From: Oceanobacillus indicireducens
GTDB taxonomy: Bacteria; Bacillota; Bacilli; Bacillales; Amphibacillaceae
DNA: 64,000 nucleotides
Assembly (NCBI RefSeq): GCF_014647195.1
Contig: NZ_BMOS01000008.1
Span: forward strand, 1-64,000
Reading direction: 5' to 3'
The translations under genes and the position numbers were made by a program. Shown here piece after piece: positions 52,267-61,014 of the stretch; positions within the stretch are counted from its first letter, which is position 1; each line of letters starts with the position of its first letter. The notes below the pieces were generated by a model, which was not told the DNA's origin, did no database searches, and saw only the letters and a program-made list of their open reading frames with translations.

Positions 52267-52706
52267 TTACTTGGCGCATGATTTATCAAACATATAGCCA
52301 ACCAATGCCTCATATATCGCTGGCTTGTTCGAGAATTGGCTGTTATATAGGTCTGCATAAAACCCCTTTTTCTCCAATAATTCATCATGTGTGCCTTGCT
52401 CCATAATATTTCCTTTATCCATTACCAATATGAGGTCAGCATTTTTATTGTCGATGATCTGTGGGCAATAACAAAGCTCGTTCGCCCTTTCATCAAATGA
52501 TCCATGGCTTCTTGGATATACATCTCTGTTCGTGTATCTACACTTGATGTTGCTTCGTCTAAAATCATAATGGGCGGATCCGCTAGTATGGTGCGCGCAA
52601 TCGTTAAGAGTTTTTTCTGCCCTTGGGAGATATTTGATGCTTCTTCATTTAAGACGGTACCATAAGCTTCCGGCAACGTGCTGATGAAATGATCAGCGTG
52701 AGCCAT
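52267..52706 (-). pseudogene. ABC exporter C-terminal remnant with frameshift
   Basis: About 145 codons of the ATPase domain of a fused permease-ATPase exporter (LmrA/MsbA type): [20 protein letters not shown] signature, [15 protein letters not shown] Walker B, IAHRSST switch. After STIK one A is missing from an A-run and the frame shifts; the tail [20 protein letters not shown] continues in the next frame to 52267. Roughly the first 440 residues are absent. Dead gene. Confidence 0.8.
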
Positions 52707-52728
52707 TTACACTAATATTCGCCTCTAC

Positions 52729-52757
52729 AAAAAAGAGCGACAGATCGCTCTTTTTTG
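52729..52757. terminator. Terminator hairpin
   Basis: AAAAAAGAGCGA pairs with TCGCTCTTTTTT around CAGA; downstream of the TipAS remnant on the minus strand. Confidence 0.8.
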
Positions 52758-52764
52758 TTCTTAA

Positions 52765-52917
52765 TTATTTTCCTTCAGTATACACAGCCATCGCCCCCCG
52801 CATAAACATTGCCAAGCCTTCCCCAAACTGGTCAAAGTTTTTCGTAATGCGTTCATCTGCGACATACATCTCACCAAGTCCTTTAAACTTATTTTTATTT
52901 TATTCGCCCATTCTTGG
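52765..52917 (-). pseudogene. TipAS-domain regulator remnant
   Basis: The minus strand reads GLGEMYVADERITKNFDQFG and EGLAMFMRGAMAVYTEGK to a TAA at 52765, the end of the TipAS drug-binding domain of MerR-type activators. Upstream, EWANKI is in a shifted frame and nothing further remains. With the adjacent exporter remnant this looks like a deleted drug-response locus. Confidence 0.6.
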
Positions 52918-52987
52918 GTAATTTAATCTCCTTCTAGACGTTTTCACCATATAGTGAATGGAAGAGTATGTTTAGGAGGTTGAACAG

Positions 52988-53533
52988 ATGAATCATAATC
53001 CATATAATTCGCATCAATACCCACATGATGGGTACGAAGAGTATGATGAGGAAAGACTATTCAATTACCCAGGTAATTTACCATTCGTTGGTGGCGGACA
53101 GCAGGAACCTCCGCCGTTTGGACCACCAGGATTTCCAGGTGGACAGTGGGGGCCTGGTTCTGGAGGTGGTGGCTGGTCACCACCTGGCGGACCTGGATCA
53201 GGAGGCGGTTGGCCACCGGGTGGACCTGGCGTAGGACCTGGAGGAGGACCGGGCGGATTTCCAGGGCAAGGGCAGCAGCAAGTGGGACCACCTTCCGCTC
53301 CACCACCGAATTTCACCCCACAGCAAAGTCAGTTTCAAACCTTTGCCGTTGATCCGGGCGGCATTCGCGGCTGTTTATTCCGCTTCACTTATATTTGGTT
53401 AAGAAGAGATCAATTCTGGTTCTACCCGACCTTTGTCGGAAGAAATTCGATTGCAGGTTTCCGCTGGCGAGGGAACCGTTGGGTATATTTTGGAATCGAC
53501 CTCGATCGAATCCAATCTTTCCAATGCTTTTAA
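52988..53533 (+). CDS. Gly/Pro-rich protein with conserved C-terminal domain
   Basis: A 181-residue protein with TTTAGGAGG before its ATG. Residues 1-30 are Tyr/Asp/His-rich, residues about 33-112 a Gly-Pro-rich low-complexity block (repeats of GGPG, PPGG, GPGS), and residues about 117-181 a compact aromatic domain (GIRGCLFRFTYIWLRRDQFW, GFRWRGNRWVYFGIDLDRI). No signal peptide. Resembles spore-surface or filament-like proteins of bacilli, but not true collagen triplets. The open frames on the other strand and frame here are composition artefacts. Confidence 0.65.
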   Translation: MNHNPYNSHQYPHDGYEEYDEERLFNYPGNLPFVGGGQQEPPPFGPPGFPGGQWGPGSGGGGWSPPGGPGSGGGWPPGGPGVGPGGGPGGFPGQGQQQVGPPSAPPPNFTPQQSQFQTFAVDPGGIRGCLFRFTYIWLRRDQFWFYPTFVGRNSIAGFRWRGNRWVYFGIDLDRIQSFQCF

Positions 53534-53534
53534 C

Positions 53535-53579
53535 ACAGGCGGGGCATTCAAGAAAAATTCTTGGATGTCCTGTTTTTTT
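53535..53579 (+). terminator. Terminator of the Gly/Pro-rich gene
   Basis: CAGGCGGGGCATTCAAGAA pairs with TTCTTGGATGTCCTG with bulges, followed by TTTTTTT. Confidence 0.75.
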
Positions 53580-53824
53580 AAATGATATAAATTGGACAGA
53601 CCATTAAGTACGATATTGTTTCCGTAATGGTGACTTGTAAGATTGGGCTATCGGACAAATAGGAAGGGAAATCTATGAGACTTATCCAATAGAACTCTAG
53701 ACCTGAACTCAAATGTAAATTTATATTAACAATTCATCAACAAATTCTTACCAATTTCTCATTTTCCTCACAGCGCGCTTTTACCTCTGGCGGATAATAT
53801 TACATTGCAAGGAGGAGAAAGGGC

Positions 53825-54583
53825 ATGGCAATTGAAATTTTTAGGAGAAGAGAACAGAAATATTTAATTACAACGAAACAATATGAAGAACTTGTTGACA
53901 GGATTTCTCCCTACATGCGGCCGGATAAGTTCGGTAACAATGGCAAGTACACGGTGACGAGTCTCTATTTCGAAAGTAACGACCGGAAAATTTATTATGA
54001 AACGAAGAACAAATTAAAGTATCGGCAAAAGCTGAGATTACGCGTGTATGATGATGCAGCTTTGGATAGTACGGCTTTTTTCGAAGTGAAACAGAAACAT
54101 AAGAAGGTTGTGAATAAACGACGGATGCGTCTTCCTTTATCTGAAGCCTACCGTTATATTTATTTCCCGAATCGGAGTTTGGAAGAATTCGAGACTTCCA
54201 ATCTGCAAGTATTACGGGAAATCGACTACTTTAGAAATTTATATCATTTGGAACCGGAAATGGTCGTCAGTTATGACCGGCATGCATTGCATCATAAAGA
54301 AGATGCAGACTTAAGAATGACATTCGACTTTAATTTACGCTGTAGGGATGATGATTTACAGTTGGCAAACGGTTCTTATGGGGACTTATTCATTGATGAA
54401 GATCTCGTTGTTCTTGAGGTGAAGGTGAATGATAGTGTCCCATTATGGCTTGCGCGTATTTTGCAGGAGCTGGGTTGTGAACAGCGAAGTGCTTCGAAGT
54501 TTTGCACAAGTATGGAATTATTGCATGGGATCGCATCACCCGCAGGAACAGCGCGGGAAACGGTTCATATAGGAGGAATGTAA
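53825..54583 (+). CDS. VTC-domain polyphosphate polymerase
   Basis: A 252-residue tunnel-fold enzyme of the VTC family, which makes polyphosphate from nucleoside triphosphates. Visible are the basic residues lining the tunnel (FRRREQKYLI; KYRQKLRLRVYDD; FEVKQKHKKVVNKRRMRL), the YDRHAL arginine and the metal glutamate in VVLEVKVND. No SPX domain. AAGGAGGAG precedes the ATG. The DUF4956 gene follows after one base, the usual bacterial pairing; the product may be chemically uncertain in bacteria. Confidence 0.8.
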   Translation: MAIEIFRRREQKYLITTKQYEELVDRISPYMRPDKFGNNGKYTVTSLYFESNDRKIYYETKNKLKYRQKLRLRVYDDAALDSTAFFEVKQKHKKVVNKRRMRLPLSEAYRYIYFPNRSLEEFETSNLQVLREIDYFRNLYHLEPEMVVSYDRHALHHKEDADLRMTFDFNLRCRDDDLQLANGSYGDLFIDEDLVVLEVKVNDSVPLWLARILQELGCEQRSASKFCTSMELLHGIASPAGTARETVHIGGM

Positions 54584-54584
54584 G

Positions 54585-55262
54585 ATGGATATGATCAATC
54601 AACTTTTTACAGTAGATGGTGGGGAAACGACATTGGTGCTCAGTTTAGCCGCAATGGCACTTACAACGATTTTAAGCATTATTATTACGCTTGTTTATCA
54701 AATGACTTTTTCAGGTGAGCGTTATTCTCAGAATTTCGTGCATACGATCATTATCATGAGTGTTGTCGTGTCTGTTATTATGAATGTGGTGAGCGGGAAT
54801 GCCGGAGTTGCCTTTGGTTTATTTGCGGTCTTCTCCCTAATCCGCTTCCGTAGTGCGGTAACAGATGCAAAAGATATTGCCTATATATTTTTCGGGCTTT
54901 CGGTTGGGATGACTAGTGGATTATATCAATTCCAGTTAGCCATCATCTTGACATTTTTCGCAGGTATTTTATTTTATATCCTCCATAAAGTCAATTATGG
55001 AAAAGGCAAGGACACCCAGATTCTTAAAGTGACCGTGCCGGAGAATTTGAACCATGAGAACCTGCTTGAAGACGTATTCGAAGAGTTCACACTCTCAAGT
55101 CACCTGCGCCAGGTAGAAACGACAAACCTTGGAACGATGATTATGTACACATACGCAATCCGGATGAAGAATGATACGAACGATAAAATACTACTCGACC
55201 GAATTCGGGAAAAGAACGCGAACCTGAAAGTATCTTTATCGTACTTGCAATCTGGAAATTAA
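54585..55262 (+). CDS. DUF4956 membrane protein
   Basis: A 225-residue protein with four helices in residues 15-145 (including FGLFAVFSLIRFRSAVTDAKDIAYIFFGLSVG, the DUF4956 hallmark, shortened: LIRFRS, DIAYIFFG) and a cytoplasmic C-terminal domain of about 75 residues. AGGAGGAATG precedes the ATG; one base separates it from the VTC gene stop. Together they are probably a membrane-associated polyphosphate-synthesising unit. Confidence 0.8.
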   Translation: MDMINQLFTVDGGETTLVLSLAAMALTTILSIIITLVYQMTFSGERYSQNFVHTIIIMSVVVSVIMNVVSGNAGVAFGLFAVFSLIRFRSAVTDAKDIAYIFFGLSVGMTSGLYQFQLAIILTFFAGILFYILHKVNYGKGKDTQILKVTVPENLNHENLLEDVFEEFTLSSHLRQVETTNLGTMIMYTYAIRMKNDTNDKILLDRIREKNANLKVSLSYLQSGN

Positions 55263-55271
55263 TTGAAGTAT

Positions 55272-55308
55272 AAAAAAGCTGCCCAGGTCAAAATGGCAGC
55301 TTTTTTCT
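55272..55308. terminator. Bidirectional terminator
   Basis: AAAAAAGCTGCC pairs with GGCAGCTTTTTT; it separates the DUF4956 gene from the convergent prenyl synthase-like gene. Confidence 0.85.
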
Positions 55309-56138
55309 TATGCTTCTTCTTTTAAAATCTCGTCCACGGTATTTTCTACTTCGGTCCGGGTCATCTTCTCGTGTCCGTCATCCATTGCTTTTAGCGTCTT
55401 CTTCGCAAGGGCAAGCGGAATTCGGCAGAAGAGGACAATATTCTTCGTCTCAAGATCTTCCATATATTTATCCGCCTTGGCCAGGTTATCTCGAGCATAA
55501 TCGAACATATCAGCACGCGTCCAACCATCCGGGATGAAACGGACACCACGATCCGCATCTTCGTCCTGATTTCTTAACATGTTCACCGCTTGCAGACCGC
55601 GGCCATAGCCGATTGCTAGGTCATAATCGGTTTCCGTACCGTCATACCACTTCCAAATATCGGATAGCATGACACCAACGAGCCCAGCTACAAAGTACGT
55701 ATACTCATCAAGTTCTTCCTTTGTCGTTACGATGAAGTCTTTTTCGACCCATTTCGCCATTCCGTCCGCCATAATGCTTGTTGCTTCCATCACTTTCCTA
55801 GTAATTTCCGCTGGGCAGACGTCGATCCAATCTGCGAGGCGCTGGGTTACTTCCGGTAATTCTTCGTAAGGCTTGATTAGTGCTTCATATGCTTCACGGT
55901 CAAAACCTTTTTCAGACCGCAACAGTTTTGCTGTCTTTCGCAGTAAATGTGTTTTCGTTTCTTTCTGCATTGTTTCATGATCTTCAATCTCATCAATCGC
56001 ACGCATGCATAAATAAGCTGCGCCAACTGTTTTTCGTAGCTTCGATTTTAATAATTTAATTGGTATATAAAAAGTTCTACTTGTCAGCTTTAACATGTGC
56101 ATTGCTTCTTTTTGTAATTTCACTTCTGTGCTCAACAC
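55308..56138 (-). CDS. Squalene/phytoene synthase family protein, YisP-like
   Basis: A 276-residue head-to-head prenyl synthase fold. The first aspartate motif is DEIED (residues 49-53), with RTFYIPIKLL upstream; the second is in NMLRNQDEDADRG (about 187-199). In Bacillus YisP the enzyme acts as a farnesyl diphosphate phosphatase making farnesol linked to lipid rafts and biofilm, rather than a squalene synthase. GTG or TTG start after GGGAGG. Without other carotenoid genes nearby, a YisP-like role is more likely. Confidence 0.8.
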   Translation of the reverse strand: MLSTEVKLQKEAMHMLKLTSRTFYIPIKLLKSKLRKTVGAAYLCMRAIDEIEDHETMQKETKTHLLRKTAKLLRSEKGFDREAYEALIKPYEELPEVTQRLADWIDVCPAEITRKVMEATSIMADGMAKWVEKDFIVTTKEELDEYTYFVAGLVGVMLSDIWKWYDGTETDYDLAIGYGRGLQAVNMLRNQDEDADRGVRFIPDGWTRADMFDYARDNLAKADKYMEDLETKNIVLFCRIPLALAKKTLKAMDDGHEKMTRTEVENTVDEILKEEA

Positions 56139-56242
56139 GTTGTCCTCCCTTTAAAACTTGAGGTAATTCAATTATAACAAACTTCACGAGCTTTTTCCTC
56201 CTTATGCTCGGCTCTTGTGAAATTAACGGTTAACACGTAGAA

Positions 56243-56320
56243 TAATAAAGTGAAACTTCATTCAGTGGGGTTCTTTCCAGCCCCACTGAATGTTAGTTGA
56301 ACAGAATCAGAGATTTACAT
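56243..56320. repeat. Structured dispersed repeat, copy 3 (left half)
   Basis: AAAGTGAAACTTCATTCAG, then the perfect stem CATTCAGTGGGG (56259-56270) with CCCCACTGAATG (56281-56292), then TGTTAGTTGAACAGAATCAG and AGATTTACATG, where the similarity to copies 1 and 2 stops. The right half is missing, so the outer stem cannot form. Confidence 0.75.
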
Positions 56321-56348
56321 GTACTAATAATAGAAAGGTCGTTACATC

Positions 56349-57512
56349 ATGAATAAACGTGTCTATTTTTTAATGACGGTATCCTTTGTCGTCGGAATGG
56401 TGGAGCTCATTATCGGGGGAATTCTTGATCTGATTGCGGAAGATTTGAATGTGAGTCTCGGATCTGCGGGAATGCTGATTACAATCTTCTCTCTCACATT
56501 CGCTATTGCTGCTCCGATTCTACTTGTTCTCACTGCGAAAGTCGAGCGGAAACGACTCGCATTGATTTCCTTAACCATCTTCTTATTCGGGAATATACTT
56601 GCACTAATTAGTCCGTCTTATAGTATTCTCTTTATCGGAAGAATTATTTCTGCTGCGAGCAGTTCAATCTTAATCATCCTCTGTGTTGTGCTCGCAGCGA
56701 ACATTGTCGAACCGAAATATCGCGGACGTGCGATTGGGATTGTAAGTATGGGTGTTAGTGCTTCGCTTGTGTTAGGTGTTCCAATTGGGCTAAGTCTTGG
56801 CAATCTATTCGGCTGGCGTGCTCCTTTTCTCATGATTGTTATTCTCACTGTCATTAGTATGGTTGGGGTCTATTTCTTCATGGAGCGTGTTGCTCCGCGT
56901 CCAGTCAGTACAATTAGAGAACAATTCCTTTCACTGAAAGACCAGAAAGTTTTCTTCGCCCATTTAACCATCTTTCTCATGCTCACGGGACACGCAGTGT
57001 TATATGCCTATTTGACACCATTTGTACAAGTAACGATGGGGCTTGAGGAAAATAGCATTAGCATCGTGTATCTCCTGTTCGGGCTTGCTGCGGTAAGTGG
57101 AGGAGCTTTCGGTGGAACATTGGGAGATAAATTTGGTAATACGCGAGTAATCTTGCTCTTCATTACGATTTATGCTGCGATGCTATTCGCCATCTCCCAT
57201 ACGACATCAATCATGCCATTATTTATTGTCGTGCTCGCCTTGTGGGGATTAATGAGTTGGTCAGTCACACCCCCGATGCAAAGTTATTTAATCGATTCTG
57301 CTCCGGAAACAGCGGATATGCAAATCAGCATCAGCAACTCCGCCCTCCACTTCGGTATTGCCTTTGGTTCCTTCATCGGCGGAATTTCAATTGACCGAGT
57401 AGGAGTAGAAATCAATCCATACATCGGTGGCCTATTTGTTGTCGTTGCTTTTCTCACGATGCTTCTTTCTAACAGACAAAAGGAGAAAAATAAAGAATTG
57501 GCAACGAATTGA
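56349..57512 (+). CDS. MFS transporter, YbcL/AraJ-like
   Basis: A 387-residue twelve-helix major facilitator of the DHA1/AraJ group. VGMVELIIGGILDLIAEDLNVS starts helix 1; the loop between helices 2 and 3 carries KVERKRL, and helix 5 the antiporter motif region GVSASLVLGVPIG. AGAAAGG precedes the ATG. Drug or sugar-metabolite efflux is the family role; no regulator is adjacent. Confidence 0.75.
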   Translation: MNKRVYFLMTVSFVVGMVELIIGGILDLIAEDLNVSLGSAGMLITIFSLTFAIAAPILLVLTAKVERKRLALISLTIFLFGNILALISPSYSILFIGRIISAASSSILIILCVVLAANIVEPKYRGRAIGIVSMGVSASLVLGVPIGLSLGNLFGWRAPFLMIVILTVISMVGVYFFMERVAPRPVSTIREQFLSLKDQKVFFAHLTIFLMLTGHAVLYAYLTPFVQVTMGLEENSISIVYLLFGLAAVSGGAFGGTLGDKFGNTRVILLFITIYAAMLFAISHTTSIMPLFIVVLALWGLMSWSVTPPMQSYLIDSAPETADMQISISNSALHFGIAFGSFIGGISIDRVGVEINPYIGGLFVVVAFLTMLLSNRQKEKNKELATN

Positions 57513-57605
57513 TGCTGTTTTTTAATCACTATTTATCTTATACTGAAGATAAGTTATTTCATTAAACTAAAACGAACATCTGTCTTCGGGGAAAAGAGGT
57601 AAAAG

Positions 57606-58775
57606 ATGAAGCAAACAAGCAGATTTATTACATTTCTCGGCGGTAAAAATTTATTCTTTCTCTTTGCTTTATTATCGCTGATTGGGCTTACCATTTTTAT
57701 TTTTGAACGGATTTCTTTTGTGTTCTATCCAGTGCTCGTTATTGTTTCGACCATAACGCCGCCACTGATATTGGCATTCATTGCCTTTTATCTATTAAAT
57801 CCGATTGTGAATTTACTCGAGCGGTTCCGAATTAAACGGATTTGGGGAATCATTATTCTGATACTTGCGATTGCCGGTATTTTAACAGGTGTTGTGCTGC
57901 TTACAGCCCCACTGATCGAAACGCAAATTAACGATTTAATCCGGAACTTCCCTAATTATCTGACCCAACTTGGTGAAACCATTACGAATTGGGTGCAAAG
58001 CTCCTTCCTCGCACCTTATTATGAGGAAGGATATAACTGGGTGGCGGATAATTTAAGTGATCTGCCGGGTATCGTTGGCGGATACCTGATTAACGCCTTT
58101 GAAAGTGTGCAGACGTTCGCTTCTGCGGTGACAAATATTGTTGTCGCGATTGTGACATTTCCTATTATTCTTTTCTTCTTGTTAAAGGATGGAGGACGAT
58201 TTAAAAATTATTTCTTGACCTTGCTGCCACCAGCTTTCAGAAAAGATGTGAGCCGGATTCTTCATAATATGGATACACAGGTCGGTTCTTATATCCAAGG
58301 TCAGATTATCGTTGCGACTTGCATCGGAATTCTTTTATATATCGGTTACTTAATTATTGGTATGCCTTACGCGTTGACACTCGCAATCATTGCTGCAGTG
58401 ACGTCTGTTGTACCATATCTTGGGCCGACTATCGCGATTCTTCCAGCAATCATTATTTCGATTGTCGACTCCCCGTTTATGCTGCTGAAGCTTGCGATTG
58501 TTTGGGCGGCTGTGCAGTTCTTAGAAGGGAACTTTATTTCCCCGAATGTGATGGGGCGCACGATGCAGATCCACCCGCTTACGATTATCGTCGTCTTGCT
58601 TGTAGCCGGAAATCTCTTCGGCATTGTTGGTGTTATCCTAGGGATCCCAGGATATGCAATTTTGAAAGTTCTTGTCCAATATCTATTTGATAAATTTAAA
58701 CAACGATATAATAAGTTCTTTGGTGAAGTGCACGGAACGTATCCGATTAATGAGGATGAAACAAAAAACAGTTAG
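57606..58775 (+). CDS. AI-2E family transporter
   Basis: A 389-residue membrane protein of the AI-2 exporter/YtvI-like family with about eight helices. Hallmarks are the helix pair near residues 55-100 (PLILAFIAFYLLNPIVNLLE), the amphipathic region 115-170, GSYIQGQIIVATCIGILLYIGYLIIG, shortened key SYIQGQ, and the C-terminal PxxxGRTMQIHPL with GIPGYAILKV. AAGAGGTAAAAG precedes the ATG. Relatives export small molecules or act as Na+/Li+(K+)/H+ antiporters. Confidence 0.8.
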   Translation: MKQTSRFITFLGGKNLFFLFALLSLIGLTIFIFERISFVFYPVLVIVSTITPPLILAFIAFYLLNPIVNLLERFRIKRIWGIIILILAIAGILTGVVLLTAPLIETQINDLIRNFPNYLTQLGETITNWVQSSFLAPYYEEGYNWVADNLSDLPGIVGGYLINAFESVQTFASAVTNIVVAIVTFPIILFFLLKDGGRFKNYFLTLLPPAFRKDVSRILHNMDTQVGSYIQGQIIVATCIGILLYIGYLIIGMPYALTLAIIAAVTSVVPYLGPTIAILPAIIISIVDSPFMLLKLAIVWAAVQFLEGNFISPNVMGRTMQIHPLTIIVVLLVAGNLFGIVGVILGIPGYAILKVLVQYLFDKFKQRYNKFFGEVHGTYPINEDETKNS

Positions 58776-58787
58776 GAGTTGTTCCAG

Positions 58788-59300
58788 ATGGATAGGAATG
58801 TGGACGTCATCTATTTCAGCTCGCTAAAATCGAATGGGGAGTGTATGATTTTGGCTGCTACGGAGAAAGGGTTGTGCTGGGCCGGTGGATTCAATGAAAC
58901 AGAAGAAGATATGAAGACTTGGCTACTGAAGCAGAACCCGGATCAATCATTTGAGCGGAATGAGGAGAAGCTACAATTTTATAAGCGCGCATTCGAAAAC
59001 TACTTTTCAGGGGAGAAAAAAATGCTTGATGTCCCTCTTGATCTTAAGGGCACCGCGTTCCAGCTTGCCGTTTGGGAAGCTTTACAGCACATTCCTTATG
59101 GGGAGACGAGAACCTATTCTGAGATTGCGGAGGCAATTGGAAATCCGAAAAGCATTCGAGCTGTGGGAACAGCAATTGGAAGAAATCCTGTCCTCATTGC
59201 TGTACCCTGCCACCGTGTCATCCAGAAGAACGGCACCCTTGGAGGCTTCCGCGCCGGCCTCACCCTGAAGAAATCCCTCCTCCAACTCGAAGGAGCGTAA
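58788..59300 (+). CDS. ogt: Methylated-DNA-protein cysteine methyltransferase
   Basis: A 170-residue suicide DNA-repair protein that takes O6-methyl groups from guanine. The acceptor motif NPVLIAVPCHRVI holds Cys141 and the helix-turn-helix with the arginine finger is AIGNPKSIRAVGTAIGRNP. ATG selected nine bases after AGGAG; a TTG three codons upstream is less likely. It follows the AI-2E gene by 12 bases and may share its transcript. Confidence 0.88.
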   Translation: MDRNVDVIYFSSLKSNGECMILAATEKGLCWAGGFNETEEDMKTWLLKQNPDQSFERNEEKLQFYKRAFENYFSGEKKMLDVPLDLKGTAFQLAVWEALQHIPYGETRTYSEIAEAIGNPKSIRAVGTAIGRNPVLIAVPCHRVIQKNGTLGGFRAGLTLKKSLLQLEGA

Positions 59301-59304
59301 GCCT

Positions 59305-59368
59305 AGCGGGACAGGGGTTAGAGCAATTGTCCCGGGGACAATCGCTCTGACCCCCTGTCCCGCTCATT
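59305..59368. terminator. GGGACA-type repeat hairpin, longest copy (4)
   Basis: AGCGGGACAGGGG pairs with CCCCCTGTCCCGCT and the inner AGAGC-AATTGTCCC with GGGGACAAT-CGCTCT, a 60-bp near-perfect hairpin, ending in TTTTTTCC beyond the minus-strand stop. It separates ogt from a convergent small gene and overlaps that gene's stop codon. Confidence 0.8.
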
Positions 59369-59516
59369 TTTTCCTTTTCCGAAATAAGAAAACTACTCCT
59401 AGTCCAAGCAGTAGACCTAAGAAGCCGAATAGTTCGACTTTGTTAAAGATGATTCCAACGAACACTCCAAGAAACAGTAGGATAAAAAATAAACTTCCAA
59501 TTATTTCATAACGCAA
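59364..59516 (-). CDS. Small two-helix membrane protein
   Basis: A 50-residue protein from TTG, eight bases after GGGAGG: (M)RYEIIGSLFFILLFLGVF followed by NKVELFGFLGLLLGLGVVFL and a basic end FRKRKK. Two hydrophobic helices with a basic C-terminus, positive inside. The stop codon lies in the repeat hairpin. Not recognised as a family, but ribosome binding site and codon use support it. Confidence 0.6.
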   Translation of the reverse strand: MRYEIIGSLFFILLFLGVFVGIIFNKVELFGFLGLLLGLGVVFLFRKRKK

Positions 59517-59712
59517 TTGCACTTCCTCCCTCTTGTAACGGGCTACTATAAGATATTAAGATAAAACATAATTGTTATTCATCCCCTCCAAAAAGTAAGC
59601 GCTTTAAATAAAAAACTCTTTGCTTCCGTATTGATATCCTGCACTTTTCATGGTTAAATTGATTAAATATAGAAAATTATACTGCATTCTACTGCAGTGA
59701 TGAGGTGATGAA

Positions 59713-61014
59713 ATGGAGAACAAAGTATCAGTTGGTTTATTAGGTCTCGGTGTCGTTGGATCAGGGGTTGTTCAAATTATTAACGAACACCAGGAAAAGT
59801 TAAAGCATCAGCTTGGTGTAACTGTTGAAGTAAAGCGTATCCTCGTCCGCAACCTGGAAAAGGCGAGAGAAGTAGATGTCGACCCCTCCCTCCTTACCGT
59901 TAATCCGGATGATGTATTAAATGATTCAGAGATAGATGTTGTCATTGAAGTCATGGGTGGAATCGATACGGCGAAAGATTATATCCTCCAAGCATTTGCT
60001 GCGAAAAAGCACGTCATTTCAGCGAACAAAGACTTAGTCGCCCTACATGGCCCAGAACTGCATGCCGAAGCGGAGAAAAATAAATGTGACTTTTTCTATG
60101 AAGCGAGCGTTGCTGGCGGTATTCCAATTCTTCGGGGAATTACAGATGGACTATCATCTGACCGGATTGAACGTGTCATGGGAATTGTCAATGGAACGAC
60201 AAATTACATATTAACAAAAATGGCAGAAGAAGGAGCCACATATGAAGCTGCTTTAAAACAAGCGCAAGAGCTTGGATTTGCAGAAGCCGATCCGACTGCG
60301 GATGTGGAAGGACTTGACGCCGCTCGTAAAATGGCTATTCTTGCCCGCCTTGCATTTTCAGCACCGGTTGACCTGGATGATGTAAAAGTATCAGGTATTT
60401 CCAACATTACAGCTGAAGATATCCAGAATGGAAACGAACTTGGATATACGATGAAGCTGATTGGTTATGCGGATTTTAAAAACGGCGAACTTGAAACCCA
60501 TGTACTGCCGACGTTCTTATCTAATGAACACCCACTTGCAGCGGTGAAGAATGAATACAATGCCGTATATGTACACGGAAAAGCGGTTGGAGAAACAATG
60601 TTCTACGGACCTGGTGCAGGAAGCCTTCCTACTGCAACAGCTATCGTGAGTGACCTTGTAGCAGTCGTGAAAAATATCCGCCTTGGTGTTACAGGAGAAC
60701 AGGTTGTAAACAGTTATTACAAGAAAGCACTGAAAGACGAGAGTGAGCGCTTCTCCCAGTATTACTTACGTGTAAATGTAGAAGATGAGACAGGCGTATT
60801 TTCTAAACTGTCCAATCTCTTCCATGAACATGAAATTAGCTTAAAGCGCATTATTCAACGTCCAAATGATGAGAAGAAAACTGCTGAAATCATTGTTATT
60901 TCTCACCAGACATCTGAAGAAAACTTTACGAACTTACTAGAGAAAATCCAGAAATTAGACGTATTAAAAGAAATCTCAAGTTACTACCGCGTTGAAGGAG
61001 ATGGAAACGAATGA
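59713..61014 (+). CDS. hom: Homoserine dehydrogenase
   Basis: A 433-residue enzyme that reduces aspartate semialdehyde to homoserine with NAD(P)H. Rossmann motif [12 protein letters not shown] (residues 8-19), catalytic domain with [13 protein letters not shown] and [14 protein letters not shown], and a C-terminal ACT domain (about 350-425) for threonine feedback. TGAGGTGA precedes the ATG. First gene of hom-thrC-thrB; its stop overlaps thrC by four bases. Upstream, AGTAAGCGCTTTAA at 59590 is a weak match to a CcpA cre site. Confidence 0.92.
   Translation: MENKVSVGLLGLGVVGSGVVQIINEHQEKLKHQLGVTVEVKRILVRNLEKAREVDVDPSLLTVNPDDVLNDSEIDVVIEVMGGIDTAKDYILQAFAAKKHVISANKDLVALHGPELHAEAEKNKCDFFYEASVAGGIPILRGITDGLSSDRIERVMGIVNGTTNYILTKMAEEGATYEAALKQAQELGFAEADPTADVEGLDAARKMAILARLAFSAPVDLDDVKVSGISNITAEDIQNGNELGYTMKLIGYADFKNGELETHVLPTFLSNEHPLAAVKNEYNAVYVHGKAVGETMFYGPGAGSLPTATAIVSDLVAVVKNIRLGVTGEQVVNSYYKKALKDESERFSQYYLRVNVEDETGVFSKLSNLFHEHEISLKRIIQRPNDEKKTAEIIVISHQTSEENFTNLLEKIQKLDVLKEISSYYRVEGDGNE

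Noticed and set aside
53061-53316. Two open minus-strand frames over the Gly/Pro-rich gene
   Set aside because: They arise from the GC-rich repeat composition of the real gene and lack start signals.
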